Made by a program: the position numbers and the translations under genes. 8,693 nt of DNA from an uncultured Collinsella sp. GTDB taxonomy: Bacteria > Actinomycetota > Coriobacteriia > Coriobacteriales > Coriobacteriaceae. The stretch covers positions 1-8,693 of the forward strand of contig CABQWP010000073.1 of the NCBI GenBank assembly GCA_902467875.1, written 5' to 3'. The notes beneath the pieces were generated by a model, which did no database searches, was not told the origin of the DNA, and was given only the letters and a program-made list of their open reading frames with translations. Of the stretch, positions 1 through 5,047 are shown in pieces (the stretch's first letter is position 1; each line of letters begins with the position of its first letter).

Positions 1-77
1 GGCGGTGTAGCTCAGTTGGTTAGAGCACACGGTTCATACCCGTGGCGTCACTGGTTCGAATCCAGTCACCGCTACCA
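1..77 (+). tRNA. tRNA-Met (anticodon CAT), probably elongator
   Basis: A complete cloverleaf of 77 nt with encoded CCA at 75-77. The acceptor arm 1-7 pairs with 67-73, with a G-U wobble at the first pair. The D arm is GCTC/GAGC. The anticodon stem 28-32 pairs with 40-44 around a loop with CAT at 35-37, and the T arm 50-54 pairs with 62-66 around TTCGAAT. The bacterial initiator hallmarks (three consecutive G-C pairs in the anticodon stem, and an unpaired C-A acceptor end) are absent, so elongator Met is preferred. A CAT-anticodon tRNA-Ile whose C is modified to lysidine cannot be formally excluded. It lies 96 nt upstream of tuf, as tRNAs precede tufB in some other bacteria. Confidence 0.95.
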
Positions 78-88
78 TAGGTAACACG

Positions 89-119
89 GTGGCTTCTCAA
101 TAGTATGTTGAGAGGCCAC
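89..119 (+). other. Stem-loop between tRNA-Met and tuf
   Basis: A 12-bp stem (89-100 with 108-119, one G-U pair) encloses a 7-nt loop. No T-run follows, so it is a poor intrinsic terminator. It could be a processing or 3'-end-protecting structure for the tRNA precursor, or a weak attenuator ahead of tuf. It ends 2 nt before the proposed tuf extended -10, so it probably belongs to the tRNA transcript rather than to the tuf leader. Confidence 0.6.
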
Positions 120-121
120 TA

Positions 122-130
122 TGGTATAAA
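122..130 (+). promoter_or_regulatory. Putative extended -10 promoter for tuf
   Basis: TGGTATAAA matches the extended -10 form TGnTATAAT, with 5 of 6 core bases plus the TG. No -35 box is visible at 16-18 nt upstream, which extended -10 promoters can tolerate. Initiation near 137 would give a leader of about 37 nt. That leader has a small 5-bp hairpin (137-141 with 147-151) just ahead of the ribosome binding site. Confidence 0.4.
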
Positions 131-173
131 GGCAAAGTCCCGTCCGGGGACGACCTGTTTAGAGGAGGGCTTT

Positions 174-1364
174 ATGGCCAAAGAGAAGTTTGAGCGCACT
201 AAGCCGCATGTTAACATCGGCACCATTGGTCACGTCGACCACGGCAAGACCACGCTGACCGCTGCCATCACCAAGGTTCTCTCCGAGACCGAGGGCTGCA
301 AGGCTGACTTCACTGCGTTCGAGAACATCGACAAGGCTCCCGAGGAGCGCGAGCGCGGCATCACGATTTCCGTCTCCCACGTTGAGTACGAGACCGCTGC
401 CCGTCACTACGCTCACGTTGACTGCCCGGGCCACGCTGACTACGTCAAGAACATGATCTCCGGCGCTGCTCAGATGGACGGCGCTATCCTGGTCATCGCT
501 GCTACCGACGGCCCCATGGCTCAGACCCGCGAGCACATCCTGCTCGCCCGTCAGGTCGGCGTTCCTTACATCGTCGTCTTCCTGAACAAGTGCGACATGG
601 TCGACGATGACGAGCTCATCGACCTCGTCGAGATGGAGACCCGTGAGCTCCTCTCCGAGTACGATTTCCCCGGCGACGACATCCCCGTCATCCGTGGCTC
701 CGCTCTGGGCGCTCTCGAGGGCGACGCCAAGTGGATGGACGCCATTCGCGAGCTCATGAAGGCCGTCGACGAGTACATCCCGACGCCTGCTCGTAACAAC
801 GACCTCCCGTTCCTGATGGCCGTTGAGGACGTTATGACCATCTCCGGCCGTGGTACCGTTGCTACTGGCCGTGTCGAGCGCGGTGAGCTCAAGCTCAACG
901 AGCCCGTCGAGATCGTCGGCATCAAGGATACCCAGAACACCGTCGTTACCGGTATCGAGATGTTCCGTAAGTCCATGGACTTCTGCGAGGCTGGCGACAA
1001 CGTCGGTCTGCTGCTCCGCGGCATCAAGCGTGAGGACATCGAGCGCGGCCAGGTTCTCTGCAAGCCCGGTTCGGTTACCCCGCACACCAAGTTCACCGGC
1101 GAGATCTACGTTCTGACCAAGGAGGAGGGCGGCCGTCACACCCCGTTCTTCGATGGTTATCGTCCTCAGTTCTACTTCCGTACCACCGACGTTACCGGTA
1201 CGGTCAAGCTCCCCGAGGGCACCGAGATGGCTATGCCTGGTGACCACATCACCATCGAGGGCGACCTCATCCACCCGATCGCCATGGAGGAGGGCCTGCG
1301 CTTCGCTATCCGCGAGGGTGGCCACACCGTCGGTTCGGGCATCGTCTCCACGATCATTGAGTAA
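174..1364 (+). CDS. tuf: Translation elongation factor Tu
   Basis: EF-Tu, the cytoplasmic GTPase that delivers aminoacyl-tRNA to the ribosomal A site. The 396-residue product has the usual length. Its G domain shows the P-loop GHVDHGKT (19-26), switch I RGITIS (61-66), DCPGH (83-87) and NKCD (138-141). Domains 2 and 3 are complete, ending in the typical GGHTVGSGIVSTIIE tail. The frame is open from an ATG at 105, but the ATG at 174 is chosen: GAGGAGGG (162-169) precedes it at good spacing, and the MAKEKFERTKPHVN start matches the family. Codon use is strongly biased to C- and G-ending codons, as expected of a highly expressed gene, and this bias creates a long antisense shadow frame. It sits between tRNA-Met and rpmG, has a strong terminator 28 nt downstream, and so may be a single-gene transcript. 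Identification is essentially certain. Confidence 0.99.
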   Translation: MAKEKFERTKPHVNIGTIGHVDHGKTTLTAAITKVLSETEGCKADFTAFENIDKAPEERERGITISVSHVEYETAARHYAHVDCPGHADYVKNMISGAAQMDGAILVIAATDGPMAQTREHILLARQVGVPYIVVFLNKCDMVDDDELIDLVEMETRELLSEYDFPGDDIPVIRGSALGALEGDAKWMDAIRELMKAVDEYIPTPARNNDLPFLMAVEDVMTISGRGTVATGRVERGELKLNEPVEIVGIKDTQNTVVTGIEMFRKSMDFCEAGDNVGLLLRGIKREDIERGQVLCKPGSVTPHTKFTGEIYVLTKEEGGRHTPFFDGYRPQFYFRTTDVTGTVKLPEGTEMAMPGDHITIEGDLIHPIAMEEGLRFAIREGGHTVGSGIVSTIIE

Positions 1365-1391
1365 ATTAGCTCTTTGATATAGCTGACTTAG

Positions 1392-1427
1392 AGAACCCGG
1401 CACTTATATGGGTGCCGGGTTCTTTTC
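1392..1427 (+). terminator. Rho-independent terminator of tuf
   Basis: A perfect 12-bp stem (1392-1403 with 1412-1423), rich in G-C, encloses an 8-nt loop and runs into a T-rich tract (TTCTTTTCT). It starts 28 nt after the tuf stop and separates tuf from the rpmG-secE-nusG transcript. Confidence 0.9.
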
Positions 1428-1453
1428 TGCAATGGATATTGAGCCGTTGCTGG

Positions 1454-1505
1454 TGTCGAGAGGATCGATAATGGTCCTGGATGCACCGTCGATTAGCTCT
1501 CGATG
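1454..1505 (+). other. Long imperfect hairpin in the tuf-rpmG spacer
   Basis: The 215-base stretch between the tuf terminator and rpmG has no credible protein gene. Most of it lies upstream of the rpmG promoter. It contains TCGAGAG (1456-1462) complementary to CTCTCGA (1497-1503), with two further wobble pairs outside. ATCGA (1464-1468) pairs with TCGAT (1489-1493) inside, across an asymmetric internal loop. A weaker GGT/ACC pairing lies in the apical loop. No T-tract follows. It could be part of a small RNA, a protein-binding palindrome or chance; there is no direct sign of function. Confidence 0.35.
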
Positions 1506-1568
1506 GCTTCATTGATGTGTTCCAAATATGAATGGATCCACCGAGAACCAATTGACTCGAGGTTTTCA

Positions 1569-1598
1569 TTGACAGCACTTACGTGGAGCTGATAAAGT
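1569..1598 (+). promoter_or_regulatory. Vegetative (sigma-70 type) promoter for rpmG-tRNA-Trp-secE-nusG
   Basis: A perfect TTGACA -35 box (1569-1574) is followed after 18 nt by TAAAGT (1593-1598), which matches 4 of 6 of the -10 consensus. A start near 1605 would leave about 39 nt before the rpmG ATG. The position, just downstream of the tuf terminator and upstream of rpmG, makes this the likely main promoter for the genes to its right. Confidence 0.6.
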
Positions 1599-1643
1599 AA
1601 TAACTCGTGCCCGTACGGGGCGGAAATGAAAGGTTCAGGATAC

Positions 1644-1793
1644 ATGCGTACTCTAGTTACTCTTGCGTGCACTGAGTGCAAGCGCCGCAACTATACGACC
1701 ACCAAGAACAAGTCGACCATGCCTGATCGTATGGAGATCAAGAAGTATTGCCCCTGGTGCCGTCACCACACGCTGCACAAAGAGACTCGCTAG
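1644..1793 (+). CDS. rpmG: Large-subunit ribosomal protein L33 (zinc-binding form)
   Basis: A 49-codon gene. The product starts MRTLVTLACTECKRRNY, typical of bacterial L33, and carries two CxxC pairs: CTEC at 9-12 and CPWC at 36-39. These should bind one zinc ion, so this is the C+ form; many bacteria also carry a cysteine-free paralogue used under zinc limitation. L33 is a small, peripheral 50S subunit protein. The ATG at 1644 follows AAAGG and AGGA stretches. An in-frame ATG at 1626 would add six residues unlike the family, so the shorter form is preferred. tRNA-Trp follows after 13 nt, and the rpmG / tRNA-Trp / secE / nusG order is common in Gram-positive bacteria. Length and all four cysteines are intact. 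Confidence 0.97.
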   Translation: MRTLVTLACTECKRRNYTTTKNKSTMPDRMEIKKYCPWCRHHTLHKETR

Positions 1794-1806
1794 TCTCTAG
1801 TCACAT

Positions 1807-1882
1807 ACGCCAGTAGTTCAATTGGTAGAGCATCGGTCTCCAAAACCGAGTGTTGAGGGTTCGAGTCCTTCCTGGCGTGCCA
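1807..1882 (+). tRNA. tRNA-Trp (anticodon CCA)
   Basis: A complete 76-nt cloverleaf. The acceptor stem ACGCCAG (1807-1813) pairs perfectly with CTGGCGT (1872-1878). The discriminator is G, and CCA is encoded at 1880-1882. The anticodon stem TCGGT/ACCGA encloses CTCCAAA with CCA at 1840-1842. The T arm contains one G-U pair. The GTTC/GAGC D arm and overall sequence resemble bacterial tRNA-Trp. It is embedded between rpmG and secE and is probably cut out of their common transcript. Confidence 0.97.
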
Positions 1883-1891
1883 GTCATTATT

Positions 1892-1922
1892 CCGTAAGCT
1901 CCCACTTGGGGGCTTACGGTTT
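1892..1922 (+). promoter_or_regulatory. Attenuator-like hairpin between tRNA-Trp and secE
   Basis: A 12-bp stem (1892-1903 with 1908-1919, one G-U pair) encloses the tetraloop ACTT and is followed by only three T. It begins 9 nt after the tRNA CCA end and lies 37 nt before the secE start. The short T-run suggests partial termination, or a processing and stability element, rather than a full stop. No separate good promoter for secE is visible after it, so read-through is expected. Confidence 0.6.
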
Positions 1923-1958
1923 ACTCATGTATAAGCGCATTGCGCGGAGGTAACCCAA

Positions 1959-2297
1959 ATGGCCAACAAGAAGAACAAGAAGAAGGCTCAGCAGCCGGCA
2001 CCTGCCAACAAAGCTGCCGCCAACTCCAAGGTTGAGGCCAAGAAGGCCGTTGCCAAGAAGAACGAGAAGGCTGCGAAGTCCAAGAAGAACGAGAAGCCTG
2101 GTTTCTTCGCCCGCACCAAGAAGTATTTCGCTTCGGTCAAGTCCGAGATGAAGCGTGTCACGTGGCCCGATAAGAAGGAGCTCGTGAACTACTCGGTTGT
2201 TGTTTGCGCTTCTCTGATCGTCGTCGGCGTCGTCATCGCTCTGCTCGATGCTGGCTTTGGCGAGGCTCTTGCTCTGTTCTCTGGATTGAGGGGCTAA
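1959..2297 (+). CDS. secE: Preprotein translocase subunit SecE
   Basis: SecE, the small membrane subunit that stabilises SecY in the SecYEG export channel. The product has 112 residues. Residues 1-47 are a Lys/Ala/Asn-rich, low-complexity cytoplasmic tail, followed by the conserved amphipathic stretch with VTWP (67-70). One membrane helix spans about 78-97. Single-helix SecE is the usual Gram-positive form, and a long basic N-terminal extension is seen in many actinobacterial versions. GGAGG (1946-1950) lies 8 nt before the ATG. nusG starts 3 nt after the stop, and its ribosome site lies inside the secE end, which suggests translational coupling. The secE-nusG pairing is almost universal in bacteria. 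Confidence 0.95.
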   Translation: MANKKNKKKAQQPAPANKAAANSKVEAKKAVAKKNEKAAKSKKNEKPGFFARTKKYFASVKSEMKRVTWPDKKELVNYSVVVCASLIVVGVVIALLDAGFGEALALFSGLRG

Positions 2298-2300
2298 ACC

Positions 2301-2837
2301 ATGTCTAAGCGTTGGTACGTCGTTCACACTTACTCTGGATACGAGAACCGCGTTAAGTCCGATCTCGAGCATCGCATCGAGACTATGGGCATGCAGGACC
2401 GTATCTTTGATATCGAGATTCCTATGGAGCGCGTCACCGAGATTAAAGAGGGTGGCAAGCGTGAGACCAAGGATTCCAAGATCTTCCCGGGTTATGTCCT
2501 GGTCCGCATGGAGATGGATGACGATTCTTGGACGTGTGTTCGTAACACGCCTGGCGTCACCGGTTTCCTAGGCGGCAACGGCAAGCCCGCTCCGCTTTCC
2601 CGCGACGAGTACAACAAGATGACTCGTCGTCCCGGTAAGGGCGATTCGCCCAAGCGCACCTCGGTTGATATTGAGGTCGGTACGTCCGTCCGCGTCACCG
2701 ATGGCCCGCTTACCGACTTTGATGGCAAGGTCTCCGAGGTTAACACCGAGGCTGGCAAGCTCAAGGTCACGCTGATGATCTTTGGCCGCGAGACGCCGGT
2801 CGAGCTCGACTTTAACCAGGTCGCTGTCATCGCTTAA
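2301..2837 (+). CDS. nusG: Transcription termination/antitermination factor NusG
   Basis: NusG (178 aa) binds the clamp of RNA polymerase through its N-terminal domain and contacts Rho or ribosomal protein S10 through its C-terminal KOW domain. The N-terminal domain starts KRWYVVHTYSGYEN and contains FPGYVLVRM (62-70) and TPGVTGFLG (83-91). A basic linker spans about 100-122. The KOW motif lies at about 126-160, with VRVTDGPLTDFDGKV. The length is typical for NusG without an inserted domain. The ribosome site GAGGGG (2288-2293) sits within the end of secE, 7 nt before the ATG. The gene is followed by 120 nt before rplK. I found no convincing terminator or promoter in that gap, so read-through into rplK is possible. 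Confidence 0.98.
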   Translation: MSKRWYVVHTYSGYENRVKSDLEHRIETMGMQDRIFDIEIPMERVTEIKEGGKRETKDSKIFPGYVLVRMEMDDDSWTCVRNTPGVTGFLGGNGKPAPLSRDEYNKMTRRPGKGDSPKRTSVDIEVGTSVRVTDGPLTDFDGKVSEVNTEAGKLKVTLMIFGRETPVELDFNQVAVIA

Positions 2838-2957
2838 GTTTTCGTCCGTTCGCGCGAGCGTGCTTCTTCTGTGACTGCTCATCTCAGGAGTGCTTCTAAC
2901 ACGTGCGTGCTTACGATATAGCAAGTACTTCACACTCGTGATTCGAAAGGAATGACC

Positions 2958-3386
2958 ATGGCTGAGAAGAAGGTTGCCAACGTCATTAAGCTCCAGATTC
3001 CTGCTGGTGCAGCAAACCCCGCTCCTCCCGTCGGCCCCGCCCTGGGCGCTGCTGGCGTGAACATCATGCAGTTCTGCCAGGCCTTTAACGCCGAGACGCA
3101 GGACAAGAAGGGTGACATCATCCCCGTTGAGATCTCTGTCTACGAGGACAAGTCCTTCTCCTTCATCACCAAGACCCCGCCGGCGGCTCACCTTATCAAG
3201 AAGGAGCTGAACCTCAAGTCTGGTTCCGCTAAGCCCCAGGCTGACAAGGTTGGTCAGCTCTCCCAGGAGCAGCTCACCAAGATCGCCGAGATCAAGATGC
3301 CGGACCTCAATGCCAACGACATTGACGCCGCCAAGAAGATCATCGCCGGTACCGCCCGTTCCATGGGCGTCACCATCGCTGAGTAG
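2958..3386 (+). CDS. rplK: Large-subunit ribosomal protein L11
   Basis: L11 (142 aa) forms part of the GTPase-associated centre of the 50S subunit, where translation factors and thiostrepton act. The N-terminal domain shows the proline-rich PAPPVGPALG (21-30). The C-terminal RNA-binding domain ends in GTARSMGV, near the usual C terminus. An ATG at 2952 is in frame, but AAAGGA (2946-2951) would touch it; the same site lies 6 nt before the ATG at 2958. The MAEKKVANVIKLQIP start also fits the family. rplA follows after 117 nt. In other bacteria L1 represses the L11-L1 operon by binding its mRNA. The leader (2838-2957) is long enough for such a site, but I cannot recognise one with confidence. 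Confidence 0.98.
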   Translation: MAEKKVANVIKLQIPAGAANPAPPVGPALGAAGVNIMQFCQAFNAETQDKKGDIIPVEISVYEDKSFSFITKTPPAAHLIKKELNLKSGSAKPQADKVGQLSQEQLTKIAEIKMPDLNANDIDAAKKIIAGTARSMGVTIAE

Positions 3387-3403
3387 CGATTTCTTATGGT
3401 AAC

Positions 3404-3454
3404 GGCGGGTGCTCCGACCGGGGCGCCCGTTAAATGTGTGCAATAGGGCACACG
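3404..3454 (+). promoter_or_regulatory. Tandem stem-loops between rplK and rplA
   Basis: The first hairpin has a 9-bp core (3407-3415 with 3420-3428, including G-U pairs) around a 4-nt loop, and up to three more weak pairs. The second pairs GTGTGC (3436-3441) with GCACAC (3448-3453). Neither is followed by a T-run, so they are not typical terminators. Possible roles are mRNA processing, setting the rplK:rplA ratio, or an L1 autoregulation site. The last is only a guess from known L1 feedback control. Confidence 0.4.
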
Positions 3455-3503
3455 ATACGATGTGGGAGGGCTCACGCCCGTTTAACCACAGGAGGTAATG
3501 CAC

Positions 3504-4211
3504 ATGGCTAAGCATGGTAAGAGCTATAACGCCGCTGCCGAGAAGATCGACCGCGCCACGCTCTACACCCCCCTTCAGGCTGCCAAGCTCATCAAGGAGC
3601 TCGACACCGCCAAGTTCGACGAGACCGTCGAGGCTCACTTCCGTCTGGGCATCGATACTCGTAAGGCTGACCAGAACATCCGTGGTTCCATCTCCCTGCC
3701 CCACGGCACCGGCAAGACCGTTCGTGTTGCCGTCTTCGCCGAGGGCGAGAAGGCCCGTGAGGCTGAGGCTGCCGGCGCCGACATCATCGGTTCCGACGAG
3801 CTCGTCGCCCAGATTCAGAAGGGCGAGATCAACTTCGACGCCGCTATCGCTACGCCGAACATGATGGCCAAGGTTGGCCGCATCGGTAAGATCCTTGGTC
3901 CCCGTGGCCTCATGCCGAACCCCAAGCTCGGCACCGTGACCATGGACGTCGCCAAGATGGTCTCCGAGCTCAAGGCTGGCCGCGTTGAGTACCGCGCCGA
4001 CCGCTACGGCATCTGCCACGTGCCCCTGGGCAAGAAGTCCTTCTCTGAGCAGCAGCTCGTCGAGAACTACGCTGCCCTGTACACCGAGATTCTGCGCGTC
4101 AAGCCCTCTTCTGCTAAGGGCAAGTACGTCAAGTCCATCTCCGTGTCTTCCACCATGGGCCCTGGCGTCAAGGTCGATCCCGCTGTCCAGCGTGACTTCC
4201 TGGCTGAGTAA
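3504..4211 (+). CDS. rplA: Large-subunit ribosomal protein L1
   Basis: L1 (235 aa) forms the mobile L1 stalk that helps release deacylated tRNA from the ribosome, and in many bacteria it represses its own operon. Signature stretches are intact: GTGKTVRVAVFA near 68-79, then TPNMMAKVGRIGKILGPRG (117-135) and LMPNPKLGTVT. The C-terminal GKYVKSISVSSTMGPGVKVD is also typical. The start at 3504 is chosen because GGAGG (3491-3495) is 8 nt upstream. An in-frame ATG at 3498 would leave only 2 nt and add Met-His. The gene ends in a strong terminator. rplJ and rplL, which usually follow, are not present; the next genes are on the opposite strand and unrelated. Confidence 0.98.
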   Translation: MAKHGKSYNAAAEKIDRATLYTPLQAAKLIKELDTAKFDETVEAHFRLGIDTRKADQNIRGSISLPHGTGKTVRVAVFAEGEKAREAEAAGADIIGSDELVAQIQKGEINFDAAIATPNMMAKVGRIGKILGPRGLMPNPKLGTVTMDVAKMVSELKAGRVEYRADRYGICHVPLGKKSFSEQQLVENYAALYTEILRVKPSSAKGKYVKSISVSSTMGPGVKVDPAVQRDFLAE

Positions 4212-4247
4212 CTGCTAGTTACTGCCTGAGTACAGCAAGCATTGCTA

Positions 4248-4286
4248 AAGAAACCCGGTTCTGCCTTGTGCAGGACCGGGTTTCTT
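4248..4286 (+). terminator. Rho-independent terminator after rplA (possibly bidirectional)
   Basis: A 17-bp stem (4248-4264 with 4270-4286, one G-T mismatch that wobbles in RNA) encloses a 5-nt loop and contains an ACCCGGT core. The T-rich arm TTTCTT serves the + strand; the mirrored AAGAAA arm gives T-rich sequence on the - strand. It closes the ribosomal protein operon, and may also catch transcripts coming from the right. Confidence 0.9.
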
Positions 4287-4297
4287 GCTATCGCGTC

Positions 4298-4336
4298 AAA
4301 AGCACCATAAAGGGGACAGTGTCCCCTTTATGGTGG
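4298..4336 (-). repeat. Palindromic repeat, copy 1; likely terminator of the metallophosphoesterase gene
   Basis: A perfect 16-bp inverted repeat (4303-4318 with 4320-4335) has a single central base. It begins directly after the metallophosphoesterase stop codon. On the - strand the stem is followed by CTTTTG, so it can act as an intrinsic terminator. Its sequence (CCACCATAAAGGGGACA on the - strand) is closely related to the unit at 7015-7051, which points to a dispersed repeat family rather than a unique terminator. The stem-loops at 1392-1427, 4248-4286 and 7864-7897 do not share this sequence. Confidence 0.75.
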
Positions 4337-5047
4337 TTACCAGGGTGTTCTGGCTGTTGAGGACTCGATGGCATCGTGGCGTTTGAGCTCGCGGCGCATG
4401 GTTTGCGAATTGAGCCAGGCTGCCTGCCAGCCACGGATGGGGTAGCGCGTCTGGTCGAGCTCAAACTGCGTATAGCCGCAGGCGTTGATGATCGTCGTTC
4501 CACACACATGCTGCCGCTCGCGCTGAAAATCGTAACCGTAGCTTTGGTGTACATGCCCATGCACCATGTAGTCGGCCCCCCAGGATTCAAGCGCCGTGTT
4601 AAAGCACTCAAACCCTCGATGCGGCAGATCGTCCAGATCACCCATACCGGCGGCGGGTGCATGGGTAAGCAGAATGTCGCACCCGCCGACCATCCTAACC
4701 TTACGCGACAGCTTACGCATGCGCTTGGACATCTCGCGTTCGGTGTACATGTTGGCGCCGTCGCGATAACGCATGGACCCGCCAAGGCCCGCAATGCGAA
4801 TCCCTCGGTACGTGTACACGCTGTCTTCTACGCAGATACATCCGCCCGGTGCATGACGTGCGTAGCGGTCATCGTGATTGCCACGCACGTAGATGAGCGG
4901 TTTGTTGATGACCGTAACCAAAAACTCAAGATAGTCCGGGTCCAGATCGCCGGCGGACAAAATCAGGTCGACGCCCTCAAAGCGTTCCTTGCGAAAGCAC
5001 TCCCAAAGGCATCGTTCTTCGGTATCGGCTATGGCAAGGATTTTCAT
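4337..5047 (-). CDS. Calcineurin-like metallophosphoesterase of unknown substrate
   Basis: A 236-residue protein with the two-metal phosphoesterase core. Motifs are ADTE (7-10, in place of the usual DxH), GD (33-34), GNHD (56-59), THAPAAG (128-134) and HGHVH (163-167). The order and spacing fit a compact single-domain enzyme with no signal peptide or membrane helix, so it should be cytoplasmic. Related Gram-positive proteins, as I remember them, also carry an acidic residue in place of the first histidine, so this may be a subfamily trait rather than a defect. The start codon overlaps the upstream stop (ATGA, 5044-5047), so translation is probably coupled to the BMP-domain gene. The substrate cannot be told from sequence; a phosphodiester or nucleotide is plausible. 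The C-terminal 45 residues lack recognisable motifs. Confidence 0.88.
   Translation of the reverse strand: MKILAIADTEERCLWECFRKERFEGVDLILSAGDLDPDYLEFLVTVINKPLIYVRGNHDDRYARHAPGGCICVEDSVYTYRGIRIAGLGGSMRYRDGANMYTEREMSKRMRKLSRKVRMVGGCDILLTHAPAAGMGDLDDLPHRGFECFNTALESWGADYMVHGHVHQSYGYDFQRERQHVCGTTIINACGYTQFELDQTRYPIRGWQAAWLNSQTMRRELKRHDAIESSTARTPW

Noticed and set aside
105..173. Longer EF-Tu start at the ATG at 105
   Set aside because: It would add 23 residues not found in EF-Tu, lies inside the upstream hairpin, and ignores the strong ribosome site before 174.
159..1403. Long antisense open frame (414 codons) over tuf
   Set aside because: It is the shadow of the strongly biased tuf codons. Its product is low in complexity (Leu/Val/Asp/Gly-rich) and resembles no family, and it overlaps the tuf terminator.
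1928..1935. Possible -10 (TATAAG) before secE
   Set aside because: No -35 box at 16-18 nt; that region is the arm of the hairpin after tRNA-Trp.
2838..2957. Possible promoter for rplK (TACGAT/GATATA near 2912-2920)
   Set aside because: No -35-like sequence at proper spacing and no extended -10; read-through from nusG is a sufficient explanation.
2568..4019. 483-codon antisense frame across nusG, rplK and rplA
   Set aside because: It crosses three certain ribosomal/transcription genes and their spacers, and has no recognisable domain or ribosome site. It is a codon-bias artefact.
4298..4336. CRISPR or insertion-sequence end at the palindrome
   Set aside because: Only two diverged copies 2.7 kb apart, no regular spacers, no transposase gene in the window, and no target-site duplication visible.
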